A stretch of DNA of 40,176 nt, taken from Deltaproteobacteria bacterium. Lineage in GTDB: Bacteria > Desulfobacterota > Desulfobaccia > Desulfobaccales > Desulfobaccaceae. The translations under genes and the position numbers were made by a program. The notes beneath the pieces were generated by a model that did not search any database, was not told where the DNA came from, and saw nothing but the letters and a program-made list of their open reading frames with translations. Below are positions 26,040-34,623 of this stretch, one piece after another (the stretch's first letter is position 1; every line of letters starts with the position of its first letter). Where the stretch lies: contig JAFDGA010000022.1 of NCBI GenBank assembly GCA_019309545.1, forward strand, positions 1-40,176, written 5' to 3'.

Positions 26040-27974
26040 TTACTGGTGGCTGGCCGGGACATAATTTGGAATAATGGCTTTGAACTTGGCGATCAGGCCC
26101 GGCGCATCCTGTTGATGAACCAACGCGGCGATCTCCTCCAAGTAATTCTCCCAGACCTCCGCCTCCGGCTGGGTGGCCAAGGCTCTTAAGATCAGGGGAT
26201 GATCAGTAGGAAATGACTGTTCATCGCGGTTGAACAGTTCTTCGTAAAGCTTTTCCCCGGGACGCAGGCCGGTATAAATGATTTCGATGTCGGTGCCTAG
26301 ATTCTTGCCGGCCAGCAGGATAAGTTTTTCCGCCAGTTCACGAATCTTGACAGAACGGCCCATATTTAAAACAAAGATATCGCCTCCTTGCCCCATGTAG
26401 GCGGCTTGCAAGACCAGTTGCACCGATTCCGGGATAGTCATAAAAAAACGCTCGATGTCGGGATGAGTGACGGTCAGGGGACCGCCCTGCGCAATCTGTT
26501 GTTTGAACAGTCGGACCACACTGCCGGCGCTGCCTAGCACGTTGCCGAAGCGGGTGATCAAGAACCGAGTGGAATTGCAGTTATTGATTGCTTGGACGTA
26601 TTTTTCAACAATCCTTTTGCTCACCCCCATGACGCTAGTCGGGTTAACGGCCTTATCGGTAGAGATCATCACAAAGCGTTCGGTTCCGACTGCCAGGGCA
26701 GCTTTTACCAGGTTGCGGGTGCCAAGAATATTATTGTACGCTGCCTCGATGGGGGCCTGTTCCATCAGCGGCACATGCTTATAGGCCGCAGCATGGAACA
26801 CCAGGTCCGGGCGATACTGGCGGAATAATATATTAAGACCAGGTAAATCGTTTATGCTCGCCACTACTGTCTGAAAATCTAGATCTGGGAAAAGGTGCTT
26901 TAAAGACATCCCTATTTCCAAGAGGGAGTTTTCAGCCCGTTCCAGGAGCACTAACGCGCGGGGCTTAAACCTGGCCAGCTGGCGGCACAGTTCCGAACCG
27001 ATGGAACCCCCGGCTCCGGTCACCAGGATGGTCCGTCCCTGGATAAATTCGACGATTTGATCCCATTCGATATGAACGGGGGGACGGGGCAACAAATCCT
27101 CGACATCGATATCCCGGACATCCGCCAGCCGGTAATGGCCATTTAAAACTTCGCTGAATGAGGGGACGATCTTGAGCTCCACCTCAGAGCGCCGGCACTC
27201 CTTAATAAGGTCGTTTAACAGGCTCTTGGGGGCCTCCGGAAAGGCAAAAATGATTTCCTGGATGCAGTAGCGATGGAGGGTGGGAATTATCTGATTAAGA
27301 CCACCAGTGATGCGGATACCATGGAGGCGGTAGCCATGGAAGTTGACTTTGGGGTCCACCAGGGCCACCGGCAAGTAGCCATTGGGATTGCTGAGCATCT
27401 CGCGAATCAGAGATTCGGCTACTTTAACCGGTCCGACTACCATGATGCGGCGAGGATTAGGTTTTCCCACCTTACAGAAGGTATGTTCTCGTAGATGCCG
27501 AGCCAGGAAGCGCCCGCCGCTGGTTAGGGCTACTACCCACAAAAAGTCCATGATATAAATGGACCGGGGGATCTGACCGAGATAAGGGGCCAGGAAAAAG
27601 TCCAAGATGATAAGCACCGGTAGGCTCATTAAAGTGGCCCGCAGGAGATTTAGAATATCCGTAAAACTGACGTAGCACCAAAGCCCCCGGTAGAGGTCAT
27701 GATAATGAAAAAAGAACCCCTGAACCAGCAATACCAGGGGAAGCGTGCGGACCATAGTGTGATAATAAACATCCGGGATGACACCCTCAAACCTTAGATA
27801 GAAGGAGAGTAGATAAGCCGCGGTTAGGATGGCGACATGAACCAAAATGGCCAGAGGCAAGCGGTAGGGGCTCAACCACTCCAACCAGCGCCCTATTCGC
27901 AAGTCATTCCAATTCCTAAAAATCGCGCCAACATCCATTGCTTGCCCTTGCGCTAGCCGTCCTTTGCTTTTCAT
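26040..27974 (-). CDS. Membrane-bound nucleotide-sugar 4,6-dehydratase (PglF/WbpM/CapD type)
   Basis: A 644-residue protein with four to five N-terminal membrane segments (about residues 35-160). A Rossmann-like middle domain (RRIMVVGPVKVAESLI) and a C-terminal extended SDR domain follow: TGAGGSIGSELCRQLARF, FHAAAYKHVPLMEQ and STDKAVNPTSVMGVSKR. This family removes water from UDP-GlcNAc to give UDP-4-keto-6-deoxy-GlcNAc, the first step to bacillosamine and related sugars. Length is normal. Its product is the likely substrate of the DegT aminotransferase and NeuD-type acyltransferase in the same cluster. Confidence 0.92.
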   Translation of the reverse strand: MKSKGRLAQGQAMDVGAIFRNWNDLRIGRWLEWLSPYRLPLAILVHVAILTAAYLLSFYLRFEGVIPDVYYHTMVRTLPLVLLVQGFFFHYHDLYRGLWCYVSFTDILNLLRATLMSLPVLIILDFFLAPYLGQIPRSIYIMDFLWVVALTSGGRFLARHLREHTFCKVGKPNPRRIMVVGPVKVAESLIREMLSNPNGYLPVALVDPKVNFHGYRLHGIRITGGLNQIIPTLHRYCIQEIIFAFPEAPKSLLNDLIKECRRSEVELKIVPSFSEVLNGHYRLADVRDIDVEDLLPRPPVHIEWDQIVEFIQGRTILVTGAGGSIGSELCRQLARFKPRALVLLERAENSLLEIGMSLKHLFPDLDFQTVVASINDLPGLNILFRQYRPDLVFHAAAYKHVPLMEQAPIEAAYNNILGTRNLVKAALAVGTERFVMISTDKAVNPTSVMGVSKRIVEKYVQAINNCNSTRFLITRFGNVLGSAGSVVRLFKQQIAQGGPLTVTHPDIERFFMTIPESVQLVLQAAYMGQGGDIFVLNMGRSVKIRELAEKLILLAGKNLGTDIEIIYTGLRPGEKLYEELFNRDEQSFPTDHPLILRALATQPEAEVWENYLEEIAALVHQQDAPGLIAKFKAIIPNYVPASHQ

Positions 27975-28123
27975 GCCACCCTCCTGGGGCCAGTCTGATT
28001 TGATATACAGGACTACTTCGCACCGCTTGCTAGACGGTTTAGCATCTTCTCTGACTGGGGGGGAAACTGGTCTCCGAAATTATCGCTGAGATCAGATTTG
28101 CCTGCGAAGACGGCCAAAGCTTC

Positions 28124-30301
28124 TTATAAGGTCCGATATAGCCACCCAGGAATATGGAATTGGCGTTTGTTGAGGACCACTCCCAGGACGTGGGCTTGGG
28201 CTTTTTCCAGCGCCGCTTGGGCCTGTTGAACCACCTCCCAACGGGTGCGTTCCGACTCAACCACCAGCACCACCCCGTCGGCCAGGCGGCTCAGTCGGGT
28301 GACCGTGGCAGCTTCCTGGAAGGGCGGGGTATCGATGATGATGAAGCGATATTCCCGCTTCCAGAGGTCGAGCAGGTCGACAAATTGCCGGGATTCAAAG
28401 AACCTAGCTAGGTTCACTTGGCCCTGGCCAGCGGTTAAGATGTCCAGATTATTAATATTGGAAGGTTGAATGCTGTTGCTGAGGCCGCTGGCCTGGGCTA
28501 GCAAGTCAGCAAGGCCTGGGGCTTGGCTGACCTTAAACACCTGGTGGATCGAAGGCTGGGCCAGATTGGCATCCACCAACAGCACCCGGCTACCGGTCTG
28601 ATTAACCAGATTGATTGCCAGGTTGGCTGCAAAGGTGCTCACCCCTTCGCCGCTATAGCAACTGGTAACTGCCAGCAGTTGCGCGGTGTCAGCCGCGGTC
28701 TTGTCACAGAGCATGTTGGCCGGCAACAGGCCGCAACGCTCTGTCATCTCTTCGGCCATATCCCAGACCGGTGCCACTCGGGGCAGCAGCAGTGGGACTC
28801 CGGCCACCAAGTAACCTTTAGCCTTCTGGCCTTCAAAGCGGGGAATAGCTGCCAATACCGGCAGTTGCAGTTTTCGGGTCACCTCATCCGGCGTCCTGAA
28901 GGAATGATCCATATACTCGCTCAGGAAGCCCAGTCCCACCCCTCCAAAGGCTCCTACGAAAAACCCCAAGGCCAGGTTGAGTCCTTTGCGCGGCCGCACC
29001 GGCTTCACCGGGGAAGAGGCCGGCTGTACCACACTGATATTAGAAATCTTTTCCATTTCCAGGGCCCGGTCGATTTTGGCCTGCGAGAACTTGTCGGCGT
29101 AATTGCGAAAATTATTCCGCTGAATTTCTATTTCCCGCTCCAGCCGGGCAATCTTGACCTCGGCCTCATTGATTCCAGCAAGTTCGCTCTGGGCCTGGAC
29201 CAGCTCCTGTTTCAGGACCTTAGCCTTGGCCTGGAGTTCGGACACCATGGCCTGTTCAGCGAGCAGGGCCAGGTTAGTCACCTTGGCGTGGGTGGCACCC
29301 TCTTTATCGATCAAAGCCTGGACCTCGGCAATCTGCTGGCGCACGTCCTTGACCAGCCGGTTTTTCTCGGTCATAGTAGCTCGCAGCTCCTTTTCCTGGA
29401 TTTGCAGTTCAAGAAGCCGCTGTTGTAAGAAGTCCAGGGGGTTGCCGGAATAGCCAGCAATCCTGGAGCGCACCAGAGTCGAGGGCGCGCTGGCCAGGGT
29501 CTTTTGCATGGCTCCCACCCGGGACCGGGATGCGGCCAGTGCCGCCTCGGTCCCCTCCAACTGCCGCTGCAAGTCGCCGATTCGATTTAACAGAATGGTG
29601 CGCTGTTCGGTAACCGAGGCAATGCCACTCTGGTTTTTCAATTCCTTCAGGGCATTCTCACTCTCTGCCAGTTGGACTCGTAACTGCTCGGTCTGCTGGT
29701 TAAAAAATTCATCGGATCCATAAGTCCGGTGGGCCCTGATATGATGATCGCGGAAGAGATCGACAAACTTGGCCACCACCGCCTGGGCCAGCTTCGGGCT
29801 TTTGGCTTCATATGCTACCGCGATGATGTTACTGTTCTCTTTGTTTTCCAGCTCCAGGCCTTGGGTTAGACTCCGAACAGCCTTATCCCGCTCCAAGGCA
29901 ACGTCTTCACTGGAGGCGGCTGAGGCTTGGCCCACCGAACTGGAAGGCAACTGCCCTTCCAGAATTGCCTGATAGCCAATGGCATCCACAACCTGTTCGG
30001 CCAGGGCCCGGCTCTGGAGAATCTGCAGCTCGGTTTTAATCTCATTTTCCCGGGATTGCCCGATTGAGACTACCTGCCCAGTAGACGCGGTGGGGTCCAG
30101 GGTCACACTCTCCCGCCCCAATCGCACCATGAGCTGGGCCTCGGATCTGTAAATCTTGGGGCTCAGGAAAGTGACCAGGGTGGTAACTACCATCACCGCC
30201 AAGAAAAACAGGGCGATCTTCCACCGCTGACGACAGACAATCAGATAGATATCCCGTAAAGAGGTCTCTGATCTATTGGAGGGAGCTATTTTAGAGAGCA
30301 T
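28124..30301 (-). CDS. Wzz / BY-kinase-like chain-length protein with degenerate Walker A
   Basis: A 725-residue fused protein: Wzz N-terminus with TM1 (residues ~28-46), a long coiled coil (~200-420), PVKPVRPRKG and TM2 (~441-460), then a MinD/BY-kinase-type domain. Walker A' VLLVDANLAQPS and Walker B FIIIDTPP (Asp657) are kept. Walker A reads GEGVST, where Val554 (codon GTG, 28640-28642) replaces the ATP-binding lysine. The C-terminal tyrosine cluster is missing, with only one Tyr in the tail. It probably controls chain length and export with Wza by structure rather than by tyrosine phosphorylation. The gap to the dehydratase gene (27975-28123) shows no gene. Confidence 0.88.
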   Translation of the reverse strand: MLSKIAPSNRSETSLRDIYLIVCRQRWKIALFFLAVMVVTTLVTFLSPKIYRSEAQLMVRLGRESVTLDPTASTGQVVSIGQSRENEIKTELQILQSRALAEQVVDAIGYQAILEGQLPSSSVGQASAASSEDVALERDKAVRSLTQGLELENKENSNIIAVAYEAKSPKLAQAVVAKFVDLFRDHHIRAHRTYGSDEFFNQQTEQLRVQLAESENALKELKNQSGIASVTEQRTILLNRIGDLQRQLEGTEAALAASRSRVGAMQKTLASAPSTLVRSRIAGYSGNPLDFLQQRLLELQIQEKELRATMTEKNRLVKDVRQQIAEVQALIDKEGATHAKVTNLALLAEQAMVSELQAKAKVLKQELVQAQSELAGINEAEVKIARLEREIEIQRNNFRNYADKFSQAKIDRALEMEKISNISVVQPASSPVKPVRPRKGLNLALGFFVGAFGGVGLGFLSEYMDHSFRTPDEVTRKLQLPVLAAIPRFEGQKAKGYLVAGVPLLLPRVAPVWDMAEEMTERCGLLPANMLCDKTAADTAQLLAVTSCYSGEGVSTFAANLAINLVNQTGSRVLLVDANLAQPSIHQVFKVSQAPGLADLLAQASGLSNSIQPSNINNLDILTAGQGQVNLARFFESRQFVDLLDLWKREYRFIIIDTPPFQEAATVTRLSRLADGVVLVVESERTRWEVVQQAQAALEKAQAHVLGVVLNKRQFHIPGWLYRTL

Positions 30302-30361
30302 AATCTTTTCCTAACAGTTAATAACCAAATTGGATTTTCCCTGTTAACCTTTACAACTTGC

Positions 30362-31108
30362 TCAATAGGGACGCGGCCGAGCACCGGTGGTATCGATTCC
30401 CAGACGGCCTGCACCGCCCGGACCGATGGGATAAAAATAAGTGAAGCCGAACTGGGGCACCATTTTGTTGATATATTGGTCGATCCACTGATTGACTTTG
30501 CTGATGCCGCTGCGCGGCACATAGACAATATCTTGCGGGTGTAAATAAAAGGCCTTGGTCCTTTTCCCGCCCAGGGCGTCGGCTACATTGAGTACCGCAC
30601 CGTAGGACTCGCCATTTTTCTGGCGAATGATCAAGATATTGGGGGAGGCAGTCTTGACATCGACCCAGCCAGCGGAGATGATGGCCTCCAACACGCTCAT
30701 ATCGCCCGGCATCTCCACAAAACCAGGCCGGTTGACTTGGCCCCCCACATAGATCCGCCGTTTGATCTGCGTCCGGGCCAGCACCATGATCTCCGGCTGT
30801 TCCAGGAGCTCAGAATAGGTCTTCATCAACTCCTGTCGCAACTCCTCCCGAGTTTTGCCCTCGGCCTTGATCTGGCCAATAAGGGGCAGGGAAATAGTAC
30901 CCCCCGGACTGATCGTCTGGCTCTCGTTAAACTGGGGAGTATAAGTGAACTTGATCTCCACCACATCGCCGGCCGCAAACACATCCTTGCGGGCCGGTTC
31001 AGCCGCCAGCTGTTGGGGCGTCACCGCCGGTTGCGGGCCTGCACAGCCCATGACCCCAATCACCAGCCATAAACTCAAGACCATCTTATTCTTTAGAAAT
31101 AATCGCAT
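30362..31108 (-). CDS. Polysaccharide export lipoprotein (Wza-like)
   Basis: A 248-residue lipoprotein with signal KMVLSLWLVIGVMGC (lipid Cys22), a polysaccharide export domain (FAAGDVVEIKFTYTPQFNE, ISLPLIGQIKAEGKTREEL) and an SLBB domain (RIYVGGQVNRPGFVEMPG). It would form the periplasmic and outer-membrane export channel with the Wzz-like protein. It is shorter than E. coli Wza (about 380) and lacks its later domains, as many small Wza-type exporters do. GGGGAGG lies just before the ATG. It is the first gene of the long minus-strand locus. Confidence 0.92.
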   Translation of the reverse strand: MRLFLKNKMVLSLWLVIGVMGCAGPQPAVTPQQLAAEPARKDVFAAGDVVEIKFTYTPQFNESQTISPGGTISLPLIGQIKAEGKTREELRQELMKTYSELLEQPEIMVLARTQIKRRIYVGGQVNRPGFVEMPGDMSVLEAIISAGWVDVKTASPNILIIRQKNGESYGAVLNVADALGGKRTKAFYLHPQDIVYVPRSGISKVNQWIDQYINKMVPQFGFTYFYPIGPGGAGRLGIDTTGARPRPY

Positions 31109-31308
31109 CTCCTCCCCTTACTTGCTGAACTTTAGAAAATAGCCAGTTTACTGACCTGCGCCCGGCCCTCCGGCTCAGCTCCATGTTTGCGATAAACAAG
31201 TTGAAAACCCTTTCGAATTACTTTATTACTCAAAAAATATGCCAAGAGATCAGTTTAAACAAAACTATAAGTTATTTAAAATCATTATGGATTATCTTCA
31301 ATATATAA

Positions 31309-31350
31309 TGAACTTTTTTCTGTTCACCATTATGAACGTCTTGTTCTTAT
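31309..31350. promoter_or_regulatory. GAAC/GTTC dyads upstream of the export lipoprotein gene
   Basis: Within the gene-free AT-rich 31109-31423 lie two adjacent dyads: TGAAC-N8-GTTCA (31309-31326) and TGAAC-N5-GTTCTTAT (31333-31350). The second closely matches a site 12631-12647 upstream of the deacetylase gene. The block is ~200-240 bases before the start of the first exopolysaccharide gene, a fitting place for an activator or repressor. No strong -35/-10 pair could be fixed. Confidence 0.4.
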
Positions 31351-31423
31351 TTATAAACAAAGTCTCGAAAAATACTTCGAAAGCACGGTGGGCTGAATTG
31401 TAAACTGATTCCCAGGGTTATGA

Positions 31424-32080
31424 AGGCTGGACTTTTTCTGCCCGCGGGACCCAACGCATACGAAACACTCTTTGGTCCAGATGGGGTGTCAGAGGGTCTG
31501 TCAGATGGCCGCTGGTTATGAAAATTCCAACGACGCCGATTTTCTGCGGATTGACCCGGCCCCGAGGCTGGCCCTGGGCAAAGATCATCAGGCCGGGGCC
31601 GGTCAGTCCATGCTGTGCAGGCTGGAGAATGACATCCTGGGCAACGAGGCTGGGCTGCTGGCATTGGACGCCGCCCTGACCCGCTGCAAGGATACCCTGT
31701 TAAAAAAGAAGAACAAAAAACGACTGATCATTGACCTGGATTCCCCTGAGGACCCGGCCCACGGCAAGCCGGAGGGAGTGGCCTACAATGGGCATTTTGC
31801 CAAGGATCGGCTTTGTGGTCACCAGCCCACGGCTATCTGCCGCTAAAGTGGTCAAGGTCTATAATGGCCGGGCCGAAATGGAAAACCGGATCAAGGAGGG
31901 CAAAAACACCGGGCGGGGGGACAAGACCGGTCAGACGCCTGATCAAAGTGGGGGCCGGGGTTTCTTATCACGCCGGGCGGTGATATGTGCATATCGCCTC
32001 GGCCTTTCCCCTGGTGCACCATTATCAGGCGGTACTGGGGTGGGATGCTTAGGTCGATCTTCCATAAAAATTTGCTTATC
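31424..32080 (+). mobile_element. IS1380-family insertion sequence remnant
   Basis: The N-terminal transposase part reads RDPTHTKHSLVQM, MAAGYENSNDADFLR and LALGKDHQAGAGQ, through to IDLDSPEDPAHGKPEG. Near 31800 the sequence jumps, in another frame, to GFVVTSPRLSA, KVVKVYNGRAEMENRIKEGKNT, typical of the C-terminal third. About 200 residues including most of the DDE core are missing and later parts are shifted again (KVGAGVSYHAGR). It is dead. Terminal inverted repeats were not identified. It marks the right edge of the exopolysaccharide locus. Confidence 0.82.
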
Positions 32081-32280
32081 AAGGGGGGGTGGTATGCAAA
32101 GCCTCTGTGAAAAATTAATTGATTTTGGGTAAAAGTCTTTCTACCATGCGGTTAAGGGAGGATTGGGCTCCCAAGATGGAAATCCTGGGGAATTGCCCCT
32201 GAGCAAAAAAAGTTCCCAAAACCATTTTTTGACTGTGGTCGCCGAGGTTGCCGCATAATTCCGGATGAGAGGAGGAAAGC

Positions 32281-32349
32281 ATGAAAAAGTCAGCTGTGTT
32301 ACTATCATCTCCTAAACTTGGCGGAGCTGGGAGCATAAGCTATTTATGA
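32281..32349 (+). CDS. 22-codon ORF with strong ribosome site, likely gene stump
   Basis: AGAGGAGG six bases before ATG opens MKKSAVLLSSPKLGGAGSISYL and ends 20 bases before the convergent Thi4 stop. The lysine-rich start looks like the beginning of a secreted protein that was cut off by rearrangement near the IS1380 remnant. The rest of 32081-32369 shows no gene. Confidence 0.25.
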   Translation: MKKSAVLLSSPKLGGAGSISYL

Positions 32350-32369
32350 TAAATATCAGGGCCTTGAGG

Positions 32370-33158
32370 TTACCGCTCCGCGGCCAGCCGGGCCTCGATC
32401 AGTTCAGCGGCCCGCTCTCCGGAAAGCAACATACCGCCAAAAATCGGCCCCATGCGATTGGTACCCCAACTGGCAGTAGCGGCCATGCCGGAGACGAACA
32501 ACCCCGGATAAACTTCCTTGGTGTATTCCACGGTTTGGACTTCCCCAACGTCGGCCCACATGGAGCGTTCACCCATGATGCCGCCGGTCTCAGTGAACAG
32601 CACCGCCGGAGGGTTCTTGCGCAGAAAGACCTTGACGATATCGACATCGTGGCCGGTGGCATCAACCACGTATTTGCTGCGCACAGTCATGGGATCGACG
32701 TGGAGACCGGCAATTTCCACCGGCGACCAGCCGATCACCAGGCCGGTGACCCGGTTTTCCCGGACCATGACATCTTCGACGTGAATGCAATTAAAGACCC
32801 GGGCCCCGGCCTTCATGGTCTGCGACCCTAAAGTGGTCACCGCTTCAATAGCATCGGCGGTATAATAACCCTGGTCATAAGGCCGGGCCGTGATGCCTAA
32901 TTCATCCAAAATGCGTTTTGCCGGTTCCTGCACCACGATTTCGTTAAACATCATGCCACCGCCCCACATCCCGCCGCCGATCGTCAATTTGCGCTCAAAA
33001 ACGGCAACCTTACGCCGTTTCTGGCCCAACCGCCAGGCGGCCACCAGCCCTGACACCCCGCCGCCGACGATGGCAACATCCAGATCCACACAATCCAGCA
33101 ACTTCTCTGTGAAGCGCTCCACGATTGCCCGAGTTATAATGACTTCATCCAGGGTCAT
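32370..33158 (-). CDS. thi4: Thi4-type thiazole synthase, sulfide-dependent form
   Basis: A 262-residue FAD/NAD-binding-fold protein: [53 protein letters not shown] and [24 protein letters not shown] are Thi4 hallmarks. At the position where the yeast suicidal enzyme has its sulfur-donating cysteine, the sequence is AGLHVDP (His153), as in archaeal enzymes that use free sulfide. It makes the thiazole part of thiamin from NAD and glycine with sulfide. This suits an anaerobic sulfidic cell. An AAAAGGAG lies upstream of the ATG; no TPP riboswitch is seen. Confidence 0.9.
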   Translation of the reverse strand: MTLDEVIITRAIVERFTEKLLDCVDLDVAIVGGGVSGLVAAWRLGQKRRKVAVFERKLTIGGGMWGGGMMFNEIVVQEPAKRILDELGITARPYDQGYYTADAIEAVTTLGSQTMKAGARVFNCIHVEDVMVRENRVTGLVIGWSPVEIAGLHVDPMTVRSKYVVDATGHDVDIVKVFLRKNPPAVLFTETGGIMGERSMWADVGEVQTVEYTKEVYPGLFVSGMAATASWGTNRMGPIFGGMLLSGERAAELIEARLAAER

Positions 33159-33189
33159 GGGGGTATTCTCCTTTTCAAAATTACTGCCC

Positions 33190-33218
33190 AGATTAGATTA
33201 TCTTCAAAGATTTGTCAA
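33190..33218 (-). promoter_or_regulatory. Candidate promoter of the Thi4 gene
   Basis: On the minus strand a perfect TTGACA (33213-33218) is followed after 17 bases by TAATCT (33190-33195); TCTAAT at 15 bases is an alternative -10. It lies about 30-60 bases before the start codon. The 112-base gap holds nothing else. Confidence 0.45.
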
Positions 33219-33270
33219 ACTAACTATCTCGTGTCTAAATCCAGCCTGCCCTCCTCTAGAGCCCGGGACT

Positions 33271-34623
33271 TCACTTCGAGGTTGGACCTGGGCTTGCAGT
33301 GGTCAACAGATTGCCCAGTTCTTGCCGCCAGGCAGCCAAGGACTTTTTTGATACCAGGGCGTCGAGGGTTTGTTCCCCCTGGATAGAACGCACTCGGAGC
33401 AGGTCCGGTTCCTTAGCGTCAAAGGTCTCCAGTTTGAGGAGTGGTTTGTCTTGCGACCCGATGAGCTGCAAAGAAAACTTCGGATCTTTAGGGCTGGGGT
33501 TGGTTGAGGGTACAAGTCGCTCATATTCCAGTTCCTTGAGTCTCCATAAAACTCTTCCCAGGCGCATTGCCGGTTTTTTCTCAACCCGCCCATCCGGAAA
33601 GGTCAGACGCCAATCGTCTTTTTCTTTGGTGGCCTTAACTTGCTGATCCGGCGGTCCCCAGTTCATTTTCTCCACTTCAGCCTCTTTGCCTCTCCACAGT
33701 CGGCGATCCTCCAACTGGCTGGCTGAAGTCGGCAGGCCTTCCAGAAGCTCCCGATCAACCTGAAATATCGGTAATCTCCCTGTTTTATGGGCGTAGCACA
33801 GCTTGCCTTTCTTAGCCCCTAAAAGCAGGGTTTCCTTTTGTTTATCCTGCGAAACGGTGATGCGCGCCGCCGGCACCGGGGCCAGGCCATAGATCTCCAG
33901 ATTCTCGGGTTTCTCCGAGACAAATTCTTGGGCCCGCAAGTTCCTGAGCTGACGCAGTAAAGATTCAACCCTGTCCGTCCGGATACGGGTTTGGGGATGA
34001 TCTTCCCAAACCCAGGTTTCCGGACTGGTTTTTTTCAGGGTTAGATCGACCTTGGCAGTTCTTACCTCCAAGGCATTGGCCTTTTCCGGGGAAATGGTAA
34101 AAACAGTTTTATCCCGAAGGGCAGTAAGGTTCTTGTCCAACGCTTCTTTGTCAATGGCACTGATTAACAACACTTTGCCGGTCGCGTCAGGCTGGGCATA
34201 ATAGCCCCGGCCACCCGGAACTTTATGGCCGATGCGCAGCTGATAGGTCTTGGGGTCGGCAGCGAAATCCACTATCAGGTCCGGATGGTCTAGGCCGTAG
34301 TCAACTAATTTTTCCGGCTCGACCTCTATCTCCCGCTGTTTTTCTAAACCGGCCAGGGTATCCCGCAGCGAATTGACGGCAAAATCATCCGCCGGGGTAG
34401 GCAAAGGTTGAATGATTTGCCACTTCTTATTTTTGGTTAACTTGATTTCCCGGCCGTCCCGTTTCAGGGAAATGGCGGTAATTTTATCCGCCGGGACCGC
34501 AAAGACCTTTTTGGCTGCCTTTTCTTCTGCCTCTTTCTGGGACTGATAATGTTCCGAAATGAAAAAGCCCCCGGCCACCACCAACAGCACGACCAGGTAG
34601 GGCAAGAGCTTCTTGATACTCAT
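33271..34623 (-). CDS. DUF4340-domain protein
   Basis: A 450-residue protein with an N-terminal membrane anchor (LLPYLVVLLVVAGGFFISEHY) and repeated beta-rich DUF4340 units, e.g. FAVPADKITAISLKRDGREIKLTKNKKWQIIQPL and VDYGLDHPDLIVDF. It lies last in an ABC operon and overlaps the GldG-like gene by four bases. Known DUF4340 genes sit next to GldF/GldG-like transporters, but their molecular role is unknown. It is probably a periplasmic partner of that transporter. Confidence 0.85.
   Translation of the reverse strand: MSIKKLLPYLVVLLVVAGGFFISEHYQSQKEAEEKAAKKVFAVPADKITAISLKRDGREIKLTKNKKWQIIQPLPTPADDFAVNSLRDTLAGLEKQREIEVEPEKLVDYGLDHPDLIVDFAADPKTYQLRIGHKVPGGRGYYAQPDATGKVLLISAIDKEALDKNLTALRDKTVFTISPEKANALEVRTAKVDLTLKKTSPETWVWEDHPQTRIRTDRVESLLRQLRNLRAQEFVSEKPENLEIYGLAPVPAARITVSQDKQKETLLLGAKKGKLCYAHKTGRLPIFQVDRELLEGLPTSASQLEDRRLWRGKEAEVEKMNWGPPDQQVKATKEKDDWRLTFPDGRVEKKPAMRLGRVLWRLKELEYERLVPSTNPSPKDPKFSLQLIGSQDKPLLKLETFDAKEPDLLRVRSIQGEQTLDALVSKKSLAAWRQELGNLLTTASPGPTSK

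Noticed and set aside
28523-29428. 301-codon plus-strand ORF opposite the Wzz/kinase-like gene
   Set aside because: It is antisense to a well-supported coding region, shows no recognisable domain and is explained by codon bias of the real gene.
31229-31245. Sigma-54-like site (TTGGCAT..TTGAG on the minus strand) upstream of the export lipoprotein
   Set aside because: The spacing gives GG-N10 but the -12 GC is GA, so the match is too weak.
33159-33270. TPP riboswitch ahead of Thi4
   Set aside because: The conserved thi-box elements (CUGAGA and partner) are not present in the short leader.
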